A stretch of DNA of 64,000 nt, from the NCBI GenBank assembly GCA_903835655.1, contig CAILNT010000059.1, positions 57,009 to 121,008 on the forward strand. The letters are read 5' to 3'. The notes under the pieces are model-generated. The model searched no databases, was not told the origin of the DNA, and worked only from the letters and a program-made list of their open reading frames with translations. This document shows positions 41,635 to 51,725 of this stretch, piece after piece. The translations under genes were made by a program, and so were the position numbers. The stretch is from an uncultured Pseudomonadota bacterium. Lineage in GTDB: Bacteria; Pseudomonadota; Gammaproteobacteria; Burkholderiales; Thiobacillaceae. Within the stretch, counting starts at the first letter, position 1. Each line of letters opens with the position of its first letter.

Positions 41635-42612
41635 ATGCCTTCAGAATTCGAACTGATCTCGCGTTTTTTCAACCGATCGGCACCCAATGCCCTGCTCGGG
41701 GTGGGCGATGACGCCGCCCTGCTGGCTGCTTCTCCGGGCATGGAGCTGGCGGTGTCCACGGACATGCTGGTGTCGGGACAGCATTTCTTTCCGGACGTCG
41801 CCGCCTACCTCCTCGGCCACAAGACCCTGGCCGTGAATCTTTCCGACCTCGCGGCGATGGGCGCCACGCCCCGCTGGGCCACGCTGGCGCTGGCGCTGCC
41901 GACGACCGACCCGGGCTGGTTGGAGTTGTTCAGCCGCGGCCTGTTCGACATGGCCGCGCGTTTCGAAGTCAGCCTGGTGGGGGGCGACACCACCCGCGGC
42001 CCCCTCAATCTCGCCGTGACCATCCTGGGCGAAGTGCCCGCCGGCCAGGCCTTGCGCCGTAGTGGCGCGCGCGTCGGCGACGATATCTGGGTCTCCGGCG
42101 ATCTGGGCGGCGCGGCCCTGGGCCTGCGCTACCTCCTGGGCGAAGTCGAACTGGATGACGCCGAGGAAGTCGAGTCTTGCCTGATGCGCCTGCACGCGCC
42201 GGAACCGCGCATAGCGCTGGGGCAAGAACTCCTGGGCCTGGCGCACGCCGCCATCGACATTTCCGACGGCCTGCTGGCGGATCTGGGCCACATCCTGGAC
42301 GCATCCGGGGTCGGCGCCGAAACGGAATTTGCACGCCTGCCCGCGCATCCCGCGGTCGCGACGCGCCTGGCGAGGGCGCCTCGCCCCGAGGTGGACCTGG
42401 CACGACGCTGCTTGTTGGCCGGTGGCGACGACTATGAACTCTGTTTCACCGCGGCGGCGGGATGCGCGCAGGATGTCCTGGACGCGGCGGAGTATGCCGG
42501 CGTTACCGTGACACGAATCGGCCGTATCCGCGAGGAGCCCGGTCTGAGCTTGCTGGCCGAGGATGGATCGGCGATGGAGATACGGGAGCGCGGTTTTGAC
42601 CACTTTTCCTGA
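41635..42612 (+). CDS. thiL: Thiamine-monophosphate kinase
   Basis: ATP-dependent kinase of 325 residues making thiamine diphosphate. Start ATG 41635 (MPSEFELISRFF). PurM-like features: GVGDDAALL near the N-terminus, STDMLVSGQHFFPD, NLSDLAAMGATPRWATLAL, VGGDTTRGPLN and AHAAIDISDGLLADL. The 3' end overlaps the pgpA start region. thiM lies elsewhere in the window at 58212. Confidence 0.95.
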   Translation: MPSEFELISRFFNRSAPNALLGVGDDAALLAASPGMELAVSTDMLVSGQHFFPDVAAYLLGHKTLAVNLSDLAAMGATPRWATLALALPTTDPGWLELFSRGLFDMAARFEVSLVGGDTTRGPLNLAVTILGEVPAGQALRRSGARVGDDIWVSGDLGGAALGLRYLLGEVELDDAEEVESCLMRLHAPEPRIALGQELLGLAHAAIDISDGLLADLGHILDASGVGAETEFARLPAHPAVATRLARAPRPEVDLARRCLLAGGDDYELCFTAAAGCAQDVLDAAEYAGVTVTRIGRIREEPGLSLLAEDGSAMEIRERGFDHFS

Positions 42613-43117
42613 TAAGCCCCCCTCTCCCTCCGGGGCCGACGTCGAGCCTGTGACGCCTGACATCCGATTCCTGCTGACCCACCCCGCCCACTTCCTCGCC
42701 CTGGGATTCGGCACCGGCCTCTCGCCCTACGCCCCAGGCACGGTCGGCACCCTGGTCGGCTTCCCCCTGTATTGGCTGCTCAGCGGCTCCCCCCTCTACT
42801 GGGCCTGGATCGGGCTGTTCCTGGGGGTAGGCGTGTGGGCCAGCGACGTGACGGGCCGCGCGCTGGGCGTACACGATCACGGCGGCATCGTCTGGGACGA
42901 AGTCGCGGCCTTCCTCATGATCTTGCCATTCGCCCCGGCTTCACTGGCGGGCTACGCGCTGGCCTTTTTCCTGTTCCGCCTGTTCGACATCTGGAAGCCC
43001 TTTCCCATCGGCTGGGCCGATGCCCATGTAGCGGGCGGCCTGGGCGTGATGCTGGACGATGTCCTGGCCGCGGGCTACGCCATCGGGGTACTCCTTGTAG
43101 TGGCGCGATGGCTGTAA
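42596..43117 (+). CDS. pgpA: Phosphatidylglycerophosphatase A
   Basis: Membrane phosphatase converting PGP to phosphatidylglycerol. PgpA motifs: GFGTGLSPYAPGTVGTL, VWDEVAAFLMILPF and RLFDIWKPFPIGWAD, with hydrophobic helices between. The start is ambiguous: ATG 42563, TTG 42596 and GTG 42650 are all in frame. TTG 42596 is chosen because gggag stands 7 bases before it and it overlaps the thiL stop, which suggests coupling; it gives 173 residues, close to the usual length. The 3' end overlaps pncC by 10 bases. Confidence 0.92.
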   Translation: MTTFPDKPPSPSGADVEPVTPDIRFLLTHPAHFLALGFGTGLSPYAPGTVGTLVGFPLYWLLSGSPLYWAWIGLFLGVGVWASDVTGRALGVHDHGGIVWDEVAAFLMILPFAPASLAGYALAFFLFRLFDIWKPFPIGWADAHVAGGLGVMLDDVLAAGYAIGVLLVVARWL

Positions 43118-43602
43118 GCCAGGAAGAACTGGAAGCGCTCGCGGCCGAACTGGGCACCGCCCTGCTGCGACGCGGCTGGATGCTGGCGGTGGCGGAATCC
43201 TGCACCGGAGGCTGGGCCGCGCAGGTGCTGACCGCGGTGGCAGGCAGCTCGGTCTGGTTCGAACGCGGCTTCGTCACCTACAGCAATCAGGCCAAGAAGG
43301 AGATGCTGGGAGTGAGGGAAGAAACCCTGTCCGCCCGCGGCGCGGTGAGCGAGGAAGCGGCCAGGGAGATGGCCCAGGGCGCGCTGGCGCGCAGCCAGGC
43401 GCAGGCCACGTGCGCCATCACCGGCATCGCGGGTCCGGCCGGCGGCACGGACGAGAAACCGGTCGGCACGGTGTGCTTCGCCTGGGCCCTGGCGGGTGCG
43501 GCACTCGTCAGCGAGCGTCAGCAGTTCGCCGGGAGTCGCCAGGAAATCCGCGCGCAGTCGGTACGTCACGCGCTCAGGAACCTGCTGGCCCTCATGCCAT
43601 AA
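43108..43602 (+). CDS. pncC: Nicotinamide-nucleotide amidohydrolase (CinA C-terminal family)
   Basis: NMN deamidase of 164 residues, the stand-alone CinA-type domain, which recycles NMN to NaMN for NAD synthesis. Motifs AVAESCTGGWAAQVLT, FVTYSNQAKKEMLGV and ITGIAGPAGGTDEKPVGTV are complete. It lies just upstream of recA, a position conserved in many proteobacteria. The start at ATG 43108 overlaps the pgpA end. Confidence 0.95.
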   Translation: MAVSQEELEALAAELGTALLRRGWMLAVAESCTGGWAAQVLTAVAGSSVWFERGFVTYSNQAKKEMLGVREETLSARGAVSEEAAREMAQGALARSQAQATCAITGIAGPAGGTDEKPVGTVCFAWALAGAALVSERQQFAGSRQEIRAQSVRHALRNLLALMP

Positions 43603-43629
43603 TCCGGCGTTCAATTTGGAGGAAGTCTC

Positions 43630-44636
<1,007 letters not shown>

Positions 44637-44640
<4 letters not shown>

Positions 44641-45068
44641 ATCTGCGCGAGCGGGCCATGAACCTGCTGGCGCGGCGGGAACACAGTCGCGCCGAGCTGG
44701 CCCGCAAACTGGCAGACCACGGCGAGGAGGAGGAAATCGCCGCCTTGCTCGACCGCCTGGAACAGGAAAACCTGCTGTCGAACGCCCGCTACGCCGAATC
44801 CCTGGCGCATGCCCGCTCCGGTCGCCACGGCAGCGTGCGCCTCAAAGCCGACCTACGCGCCAAGGGTGTGCCGGATTCGGTGTCCGCGGCGGTCATCGCC
44901 GCAGCGCGGGAGTCAGACCTGGTGGCGGCCCGTGCGGTATGGCTGAAGAAATTCGGCCTGGCCCCGGCCGATGCGCAAGAGCGCGCCAGACAGCAACGCT
45001 TTCTGCTGGGACGAGGATTCCCGGGCGAAGTGGTGCGACGCGTACTGGGCTCGGACGTAGACGAATAA
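44637..45068 (+). CDS. recX: Regulatory protein RecX
   Basis: RecA modulator of 143 residues that limits RecA filament growth. Tandem three-helix repeats are visible ([37 protein letters not shown]). The ATG overlaps the recA stop by 4 bases, the classical recA-recX coupling. Confidence 0.93.
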
Positions 45069-45148
45069 GCCGGAGGGCCGCATGAGCGTGTACAGAGGAA
45101 CGTCCTTGCTGCGCCATCGCCACACTCTCGACCGATAAGGAATTCGCC

Positions 45149-46231
45149 ATGAAATCCTGGATACTGCTGCTGCTGCTCGCCGGCTGCGGCAAACCCCCCA
45201 TACCTTCGGCGCCGCTGCCTCGAACGGTGCTGGCGCACACCGTGGGAGCCGGTGGCGCGACGGGTTTCGCCCGGGGCCTGGCCGATTATTCGGGTGAAGT
45301 TCGAGCACGCCACGAAATCAGCCTGGCCTTCCGGGTCGGAGGTAAGCTGCTGGCGCGTGGCGTCGATGTTGGCGACCGAGTCTCTCCAGGCCAGGAACTG
45401 GCACGCCTCGATGCGGGCGATCTGGCCCTGTCATCTGCGGGGGCCGAGGCCAATCTGGCCGCAGCCACTGCGGACCGCGGTCTCGCCCAGGCGGAGGCAA
45501 AACGCTACCGCGACCTGCAAGCACAGCAGTTCGTGAGCACGGCGCTGCTCGATGCCAAGGAAGCCACGCTCAAGGCTGCCGAGGAAAGATACCGGGCACT
45601 CGCGGCCCAGGCCGGCCTGGCACGGAACCAGCGCGGCTACACCGCCTTGCGCTGTGATATTTCCGGGGTGGTTTCCGGCGTGCAGGCCGAGGCCGGACAG
45701 GTGCTGACGGCGGGGCAGCCCGTGCTGCAAGTGGCGGGACTCGGCGAGAAGGAGGTGTTGATCGCCGTGCCGGAGAACCAGGTGGCGGAACTGAACCCGG
45801 GGAAAACCTCCGAGCGGCCCGGTGACGTGGTAGTGACCCTGTGGGCGGCGCCGAACAAGCGCTACCGCGGCCGGATACGCGAGGTTTCGCCCCAGGCCGA
45901 CCCGGTGACCCGCACGTATGCCGCGCGGGTATCGATTCTGAATGCCGACGCCGACGTGCGCCTGGGCCAAACCGCGCGAGTCCTGGTGGCTCACACCGGA
46001 ACCTGCGCGTTCGCCCTGATTCCCCTGGGCAGTGTGTTTCAGCGGGGAACGCAGCCGGCGGTGTGGCTGATCGCAAGCGACGGCCGGGTACATCTGCGCC
46101 CGGTCGAAGTGGCCGCCTGGCGCGAGGACGGCGTCAGCGTACGCGGTGGCCTGACCACGGGCGAGCGCATCGTCGCCGCCGGCGCCTACAAGCTGACCGA
46201 AGGCGAAAAAGTGCGGGTGTCCGCGCCATGA
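45149..46231 (+). CDS. RND efflux periplasmic adaptor (lipoprotein)
   Basis: Membrane-fusion protein of 360 residues. N-terminal MKSWILLLLLAGCGKPP has a lipobox (LAGC), so it is anchored as a lipoprotein. Barrel-sandwich halves (VGGKLLARGVDVGDRVSPGQELARL; LRCDISGVVSGVQAEAGQVL) surround an alpha-hairpin. The stop overlaps the RND pump start by 4 bases. With TolC encoded a few kilobases downstream it should complete a tripartite pump; the substrate is unknown. Confidence 0.9.
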   Translation: MKSWILLLLLAGCGKPPIPSAPLPRTVLAHTVGAGGATGFARGLADYSGEVRARHEISLAFRVGGKLLARGVDVGDRVSPGQELARLDAGDLALSSAGAEANLAAATADRGLAQAEAKRYRDLQAQQFVSTALLDAKEATLKAAEERYRALAAQAGLARNQRGYTALRCDISGVVSGVQAEAGQVLTAGQPVLQVAGLGEKEVLIAVPENQVAELNPGKTSERPGDVVVTLWAAPNKRYRGRIREVSPQADPVTRTYAARVSILNADADVRLGQTARVLVAHTGTCAFALIPLGSVFQRGTQPAVWLIASDGRVHLRPVEVAAWREDGVSVRGGLTTGERIVAAGAYKLTEGEKVRVSAP

Positions 46232-49200
46232 ATGATCGCTTCAATCTTTCCGCCTGGTCGCTCGAGCACTCCAGCCTGGTGGCCTATCTCATGCTGGCGC
46301 TCACCCTGGGCGGCATCCTGGCCTATTTCCAGCTGGGGCGTTCCGAAGACCCGGACTTCACCATCAAGACCATGGTGGTGCGCAGTTTCTGGCCTGGCGC
46401 GACGGCGAGCGAAGTGGAACGGCAGGTCACCGACCGGATCGAGAAGAAACTCCAGGAACTGCCGTTTCTCGACAATGTGCGCAGCTACTCCAAGCCGGGC
46501 GAGTCCCTGGTGTTCATCGAGCTGCACGATTTCACCCCGCCGAAACAGGTTCCGGAACTCTGGTATCAGGTGCGCAAGAAGATCGACGACATCCGCCAGA
46601 CCCTGCCGGCCGGGGTGCAAGGGCCGTTTCCCAACGATGAATTCGGCGACGCCTTCGGCAATGTCTTCGCCCTGACCGGAGCCGGCTATTCGCAAGCCGA
46701 ACTGCGCCGTCAGGCCGACGCCATCGCCCTGGAACTGCGACGCATCCCGGACGTGGCCAAGGTGAATCTGATCGGTGTGCAGGACGAGCGCATCTGGATC
46801 GAGATGTCGGCGGCCAAGCTCGCAACCTTAGGGCTGGACCCGCACCTGATCCAGCAAACCTTGCAGGCGCAGAACACCCTGTCCCCGGCCGGCAGTGTCG
46901 ACACCACGAGCGATCGCATCCGTCTGCACGTGACCGGCGGCTTCGACGGCGTCGAGGCCATCCGCGCCATCGGCATCCGCGCCGGCAACAAACTCTTTCG
47001 CCTGGGCGATGTCGCGAAGGTGTGGCGTGGCTACGCCGACCCGCCGCAGCCGCACTTCCGCTGGAACGGGCACGAAGCCGTAGGCCTGGCGGTGTCGATG
47101 ATCCGTGGCGGCAACGTCATGGCGCTGGGCGAACAAATTCGGGCCACGACCGCGCGCCTCTCCACCACCCTGCCCGTGGGCCTAGAACTCTCCCAGGTGG
47201 CGGATCAGCCGGAAGTAGTGAGGCGCAACATCGACGAATTCATGAAGAGCCTGCTGGAGGCGGTCGCCATCGTCCTGGCGGTGAGTTTCCTGTTCCTGGG
47301 ACTGCGCACCGGCCTGGTGGTGGCGATCTCCATTCCCATCGTGCTGGCGGTCACCTTCCTCTCGATGAAGCCGGCGGGCATCGACTTGCAGCGCATCTCC
47401 CTGGGCGCGCTGATCATCGCCCTGGGGCTGCTGGTGGACGACGCCATTATCGCCGTGGAGATGATGGTGGTGAAAATGGAGCAAGGTTGGGAGACGCACA
47501 AGGCCGCGGCCTTCGCCTACACGTCCACGGCCTTTCCCATGCTCACCGGCACGCTGATCACCGCCTCCGGCTTCCTGCCCGTGGGCTTCGCCAAGAGTGC
47601 TGCGGGGGAATACACCTTCTCGATCTTCGCCGTGGTGGGCATCGCCCTGCTCACCTCCTGGGTGGCCGCGGTGGTGTTCATCCCCTGGCTGGGTTCGCGC
47701 ATTCTGGACCGCGAGAAGCTGATGGCGATCGCCGCGAAACATGGCGGCGACCCTTACGCCTCACCGTTTTATCTACGCATCAAGTCCGTGGTGCACTGGT
47801 GCGTGGGTCATCGCTGGACGGTGATCCTCCTGACCCTGGCTACCTTCGTGCTCGCGATCGCCGGCTTCAAGGCCGGGGTGGAAAAGCAATTTTTCCCCAC
47901 CAGCAACCGTCCGGAGCTGCTCATCGACCTGTGGCTGCCGACGGGCAGCTCGATCAAGGCCACGGACGGGGAGGTGAAACGGCTGGAGGCCATGATCGCC
48001 CACGACCCGCAGTTGAAGGACCGCATCAGCCATTACGCGGTTTATGTCGGCATGGGCAGCGTGCGTTTCTTCCTGCCGCTGGACCCGCAGATGCCCAACG
48101 ACAATTACGCCCAGTTCGTGCTGATGACCCGCGGCTTGCCCGAGCGCGAAGCCGTGAAAGCGCGCCTGGAACAGCGCCTGGAAGGCGAATTCAGCGGCTT
48201 GCGCGGGCGTGTCCTGCGCCTGGAAAACGGCCCGCCCGTAGGCTTCCCGGTGCAGTTCCGGGTAAGCGGAGGCGACCCGGAGAAGTTGCGCGCCATAGCC
48301 GGCGAGGTGACGACGCTGATGCGCGCCCACCCTTACGTCCGGGACGTGAATCTCGACTGGAACGAGCGCATCAAGCAGGTGCGCCTCGACATCGACCAGG
48401 ACAAGGCGCGCGCCTTGGGGATCAGCTCGCAGGAATTGTCGCAGAGCATCCATGCCCTGCTCGAAGGTGCCCCCATCACCCAATTCCGCGAGGACGACCA
48501 GTTGATCGACGTGGTGGAGCGCGCCGAAGTCCAGGACCGCGATCGCCTCTCGCATCTGGCCGACTTGCAGGTGCATACCCACGACGGCCATTTCGTGCCG
48601 CTCTCGCAGATCGCCACGCTCACGCCGGAACTGGATGAAGGCCTGATCTGGCGCCGCGACCGCCTGCCCACCATCACGGTGCGCTGCGACCTGCACGAGG
48701 GCATCCAGGCGCCGACGGCGACCGCGGACATCGACCCGAAACTCGATGCCATCCGCGCGCGCCTGCCGCCCGGTTACCGTATCGACATCGGCGGCACGGC
48801 GGAGAAATCGGGCAACGCGGAGAACTCCATCCGCGCAGTGTTTCCCTTCGCCATCGTCATCGTGCTGACCCTGCTGATGATCCAGTTGCAGAGTTTTCAG
48901 CGCACCCTGCTGGTGGTGCTCACCGCCCCCCTCGGCTTGATCGGCGTCACCGCCTCGCTGCTGCTGTTCCACGCCCCTTTCGGCTTCGTGGCGCAGCTCG
49001 GGGTGATCGCGCTGTTCGGCATGATCATGCGCAACTCGGTGATCCTGGTGGATCAGATCGAGCAGGACATCCGCGCCGGGCACGCCGTCTGGGACGCCAT
49101 CGTCGGCGCCACCGTGCGCCGCTTCCGCCCCATCCTGCTCACCGCCCTGGCGGCGATCCTGGCCATGATCCCGCTCACCCAGAGCGTGTTCTGGGGGCCG

Positions 49201-49302
49201 ATGGCCATCGCCATCATGGGCGGCTTGTTCATTGCCACCGTGCTCACCCTGCTGTTCCTCCCCGCCCTGTACGCCGCCTGGTTCCGGGTGCCCCCGCCGT
49301 AG
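46228..49302 (+). CDS. RND efflux pump, inner-membrane subunit
   Basis: Proton-driven resistance-nodulation-division transporter of 1024 residues. The ORF track extends 129 codons upstream through the adaptor gene; ATG 46228 (MNDRFNLSAWSLEHSS) is right. Twelve membrane helices can be traced. FPNDEFGDAFGNVFALTG is in the first periplasmic loop, and LGALIIALGLLVDDAIIAVE in helix 4 carries the acidic proton-relay pair. VPLSQIATL and the GVIALFGMIMRNSVILVDQIEQ block are in the second half. It resembles the HAE-type branch rather than metal (CzcA) pumps, but specificity cannot be read from sequence. Confidence 0.93.
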   Translation: MNDRFNLSAWSLEHSSLVAYLMLALTLGGILAYFQLGRSEDPDFTIKTMVVRSFWPGATASEVERQVTDRIEKKLQELPFLDNVRSYSKPGESLVFIELHDFTPPKQVPELWYQVRKKIDDIRQTLPAGVQGPFPNDEFGDAFGNVFALTGAGYSQAELRRQADAIALELRRIPDVAKVNLIGVQDERIWIEMSAAKLATLGLDPHLIQQTLQAQNTLSPAGSVDTTSDRIRLHVTGGFDGVEAIRAIGIRAGNKLFRLGDVAKVWRGYADPPQPHFRWNGHEAVGLAVSMIRGGNVMALGEQIRATTARLSTTLPVGLELSQVADQPEVVRRNIDEFMKSLLEAVAIVLAVSFLFLGLRTGLVVAISIPIVLAVTFLSMKPAGIDLQRISLGALIIALGLLVDDAIIAVEMMVVKMEQGWETHKAAAFAYTSTAFPMLTGTLITASGFLPVGFAKSAAGEYTFSIFAVVGIALLTSWVAAVVFIPWLGSRILDREKLMAIAAKHGGDPYASPFYLRIKSVVHWCVGHRWTVILLTLATFVLAIAGFKAGVEKQFFPTSNRPELLIDLWLPTGSSIKATDGEVKRLEAMIAHDPQLKDRISHYAVYVGMGSVRFFLPLDPQMPNDNYAQFVLMTRGLPEREAVKARLEQRLEGEFSGLRGRVLRLENGPPVGFPVQFRVSGGDPEKLRAIAGEVTTLMRAHPYVRDVNLDWNERIKQVRLDIDQDKARALGISSQELSQSIHALLEGAPITQFREDDQLIDVVERAEVQDRDRLSHLADLQVHTHDGHFVPLSQIATLTPELDEGLIWRRDRLPTITVRCDLHEGIQAPTATADIDPKLDAIRARLPPGYRIDIGGTAEKSGNAENSIRAVFPFAIVIVLTLLMIQLQSFQRTLLVVLTAPLGLIGVTASLLLFHAPFGFVAQLGVIALFGMIMRNSVILVDQIEQDIRAGHAVWDAIVGATVRRFRPILLTALAAILAMIPLTQSVFWGPMAIAIMGGLFIATVLTLLFLPALYAAWFRVPPP

Positions 49303-49419
49303 GCCGCGAGGCGAGGCCGTACCTGAATCCGATGCGCCGACCGCGACCGGAAAGCAGGGTTGGCCGTGTCCGGTTACAATTACGCGCGTCCCATACATCG
49401 AAATTCCAAGGGGTCTTGC

Positions 49420-50073
49420 ATGGACTACGAACAGGCACGCTTCAACATGATCGAACAGCAAATCCGCCCCTGGGAGGTGCTGGATCCGAAAGTACTCGAC
49501 GGGCTGCTCAAGGTGAAACGCGAGGATTTCGTGCCCTCGATCTACCAGTCGCTGGCCTTCGTCGACATGGGCATCCCCCTGGGGCACGGTGAAACCATGT
49601 GGGCACCGGTCATCGAGGCGCGTGCCCTGCAAGCCGTCCAGGTCGGCGCAAGCGACCGGGTGCTGGAAATCGGCACTGGCAGCGGCTACCTCACCGCCCT
49701 CCTGGCCCACCAGGCTCAGAGCGTGGTCACGGTGGAAATCCATGCCGACCTCGGCGGCGAAGCGGAAAGGCGGTTTCACGCCCACGGACTCACCAACGTC
49801 CACACCCGGCTGGGCGATGCCGCCCACGACTGGAGCAGCGACGGCTTGTTCGACGTGATCGTGCTGACCGGATCGGTGCCCCTGCCGCCCGAGGCTTACC
49901 TGAAACGCCTCACCCCCGGCGGGCGTCTCTTCGCCATCGTGGGCGAAGGCCCGGCCATGGCGGCGACCCTCTTTACCTGCACAACCGCCCATGCCTGCCT
50001 GGGCGTACCCCTGTTCGAGACGGTCAGCAAATCCCTGGTCAACGCCACCGAACCGGAGCGCTTCGTCTTTTGA
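49420..50073 (+). CDS. pcm: Protein-L-isoaspartate O-methyltransferase family protein
   Basis: SAM-dependent methyltransferase of 217 residues of the PCMT family, which starts repair of isoaspartyl residues. Start ATG 49420 (MDYEQARFNMIEQQI). SAM-binding motif VLEIGTGSGYLTALLA near 90-105; MGIPLGHGETMWAPVIEARAL is the PCMT substrate region. This short version is usual next to tolC in betaproteobacteria, and whether it repairs proteins in vivo is uncertain. A -10-like tacaat lies at 49375-49380. Confidence 0.88.
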   Translation: MDYEQARFNMIEQQIRPWEVLDPKVLDGLLKVKREDFVPSIYQSLAFVDMGIPLGHGETMWAPVIEARALQAVQVGASDRVLEIGTGSGYLTALLAHQAQSVVTVEIHADLGGEAERRFHAHGLTNVHTRLGDAAHDWSSDGLFDVIVLTGSVPLPPEAYLKRLTPGGRLFAIVGEGPAMAATLFTCTTAHACLGVPLFETVSKSLVNATEPERFVF

Positions 50074-50393
50074 TCCAACTGCGCCCCGCCGAACTCAAAG
50101 CCTGGCTGGACGACCCACTGCGCCCGGCGCCCCTCCTCCTGGATGTACGCGAAGACTGGGAATACGAGCGTTGCCACCTGGACGGGGCGCTGCCGCGACC
50201 GATGAGCGGCATCCAGTCCAGCCTGGGGGAACTCGACCCGGAGCGCGAAACGGTCGTGATCTGCCACCACGGCGTGCGCAGCTTTCACGTCGGCCGCCTC
50301 CTGGAACACAATGGCTTTCGCCACGTGATCAACCTCGCCGGTGGCGTCGCCGCCTGGGCCAAGGAAGTCGATCGCACCATGCCCACCTATTGA
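50070..50393 (+). CDS. Rhodanese-like sulfurtransferase
   Basis: Single-domain rhodanese of 107 residues. It begins with TTG at 50070 overlapping the pcm stop (TTGA), giving IQLRPAELKAWLDD. LLLDVREDWEYERCHLDGA is CDC25/rhodanese motif 1 and VVICHHGVRS holds the active-site Cys in a CHHGVR loop. It probably carries persulfide sulfur, which would fit a sulfur-oxidising host, but this gene order occurs broadly. The stop precedes the tolC ATG by 10 bases. Confidence 0.88.
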   Translation: MIQLRPAELKAWLDDPLRPAPLLLDVREDWEYERCHLDGALPRPMSGIQSSLGELDPERETVVICHHGVRSFHVGRLLEHNGFRHVINLAGGVAAWAKEVDRTMPTY

Positions 50394-50403
50394 GCCGAAG
50401 AAC

Positions 50404-51708
50404 ATGCGCCTGCCCCTCTGCCTTGCCCTGGCCTGCGCCAGCCAACTTACCTGGGGTGCGAATCTGGGCCAGATTTACCAGCTCGCCCTGGACCACGACG
50501 CGACCTATGCCTCCGCCTTGCAGGCTTACAAGGCCGGCCTGGAGAAACGGCCGCAAGGCCTGGCGCTGCTGCGGCCAACGGTCAGCCTGGGCGCCTCGCT
50601 GAGCCACGCCAGCAGCGAATACTCGGGCCTTCCCAGCGGCTATTCCCAGTCATCCGATCCCTATGGCTTCAGCCTGTCGCTGACCCAGCCGCTCTACCGC
50701 AAGCAGAACCTGGAAACCTATGCGCAGAGCAAATTGCAGGTGCTGCAAGCGGAACTGCAACTGAAGGTGGCGCGGCAGGATCTGTTGTTGCGCGTGGCCC
50801 GCGCGTATTTCGATGTACTCCAGGCGGGGGACGTCCTGGCCACGGTGGGCGCGCAAAAGCAGGCCAACGCCGAACAACTGGCGCAGGCGAGGAAGAGTTT
50901 CGAGGTGGGGGCGGCGACCATCGTCGACACCCACGAGGCGCAGGCGCGTTACGACCTCGGCGTGGCCCAAGAGATTGCCGGGCAGAACGATCTGGAAGTC
51001 AAGCAGCGGGTGCTGGAAAGACTCATCGAACGGGACACGCCCGCGTTGGCCCGCCTCGATGCCCAGGCCACGATGCGGCTGCCCGACGCCAGCATGGACG
51101 CCTGGGTGACACGGGCCGCCAGCGACAACCTCGCCGTGGCGCTCGGCCGCACCGGCCTGGAAGCGGCGCGGCGCGAGGTGGACAAACAGAAGGGCGGACA
51201 CGCCCCGACGCTGGACCTCAATGCCAGCTTCAGCGACAACCACAACCAGGTAGTGGGCCTCTCGGGCGGCGTCGGCAGCAACGTCAGCAGCATCGGTTTG
51301 CAGTTCGCCCTGCCGCTCTACCAGGGCGGGGCCGTCGACTCGCGCGTGCGGGAAGCTTCCGCCAACCTGGAGAAGGCCCGTTTCGACCTGGAAAGCGCGC
51401 GCCGTCAGGCCATCCTCGAAGCGCGCCAGGCCTACCTCGGCGTGGTTTCCGGCAATGCCCAGGTGCAAGCACTCAAGCAGGCACTGGTATCCAGCCAGGC
51501 GCAGTTGAAATCGACCAAGCTCGGCCTGGAGGTCGGGGTGCGCACCCGCGTGGACGTACTCAATGCCCAACAGCAGGTCTCGAGTACCAGCAAGGATCTT
51601 GCCGCCGCCCGTTACCAGACCCTGGTCGCCGGCCTGACGCTGAAAGCGGCCAGCGGCACGCTTGCAGAGGTCGACCTGAAGGCGCTCGACGCGCTGTTGC
51701 TGGAATAA
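50404..51708 (+). CDS. tolC: TolC-family outer-membrane channel
   Basis: Outer-membrane efflux protein of 434 residues. ATG 50404 gives the signal peptide MRLPLCLALACASQLTWG, then NLGQIYQLALDHDATY, the standard TolC opening. Two structural repeats contain coiled-coil helices (LQLKVARQDLLLRVARAYFDVL; RRQAILEARQAYLGVV). It could serve both the RND pump at 45149-49302 and the MacA-like exporter at 15320-19555. It converges on waaA with 17 bases between. Confidence 0.93.
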   Translation: MRLPLCLALACASQLTWGANLGQIYQLALDHDATYASALQAYKAGLEKRPQGLALLRPTVSLGASLSHASSEYSGLPSGYSQSSDPYGFSLSLTQPLYRKQNLETYAQSKLQVLQAELQLKVARQDLLLRVARAYFDVLQAGDVLATVGAQKQANAEQLAQARKSFEVGAATIVDTHEAQARYDLGVAQEIAGQNDLEVKQRVLERLIERDTPALARLDAQATMRLPDASMDAWVTRAASDNLAVALGRTGLEAARREVDKQKGGHAPTLDLNASFSDNHNQVVGLSGGVGSNVSSIGLQFALPLYQGGAVDSRVREASANLEKARFDLESARRQAILEARQAYLGVVSGNAQVQALKQALVSSQAQLKSTKLGLEVGVRTRVDVLNAQQQVSSTSKDLAAARYQTLVAGLTLKAASGTLAEVDLKALDALLLE

Positions 51709-51725
51709 ACCTTGAAACCGCTGTG

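Noticed and set aside
43603-43629. LexA box in front of recA
   Set aside because: No CTG-N10-CAG-like palindrome in the short gap; recA may be read from upstream promoters.
47773-49992. 739-codon minus-strand ORF opposite the RND pump
   Set aside because: His/Gln/Gly-rich antisense translation of a clear RND transporter and pcm; no domain recognisable. A high-GC shadow ORF.
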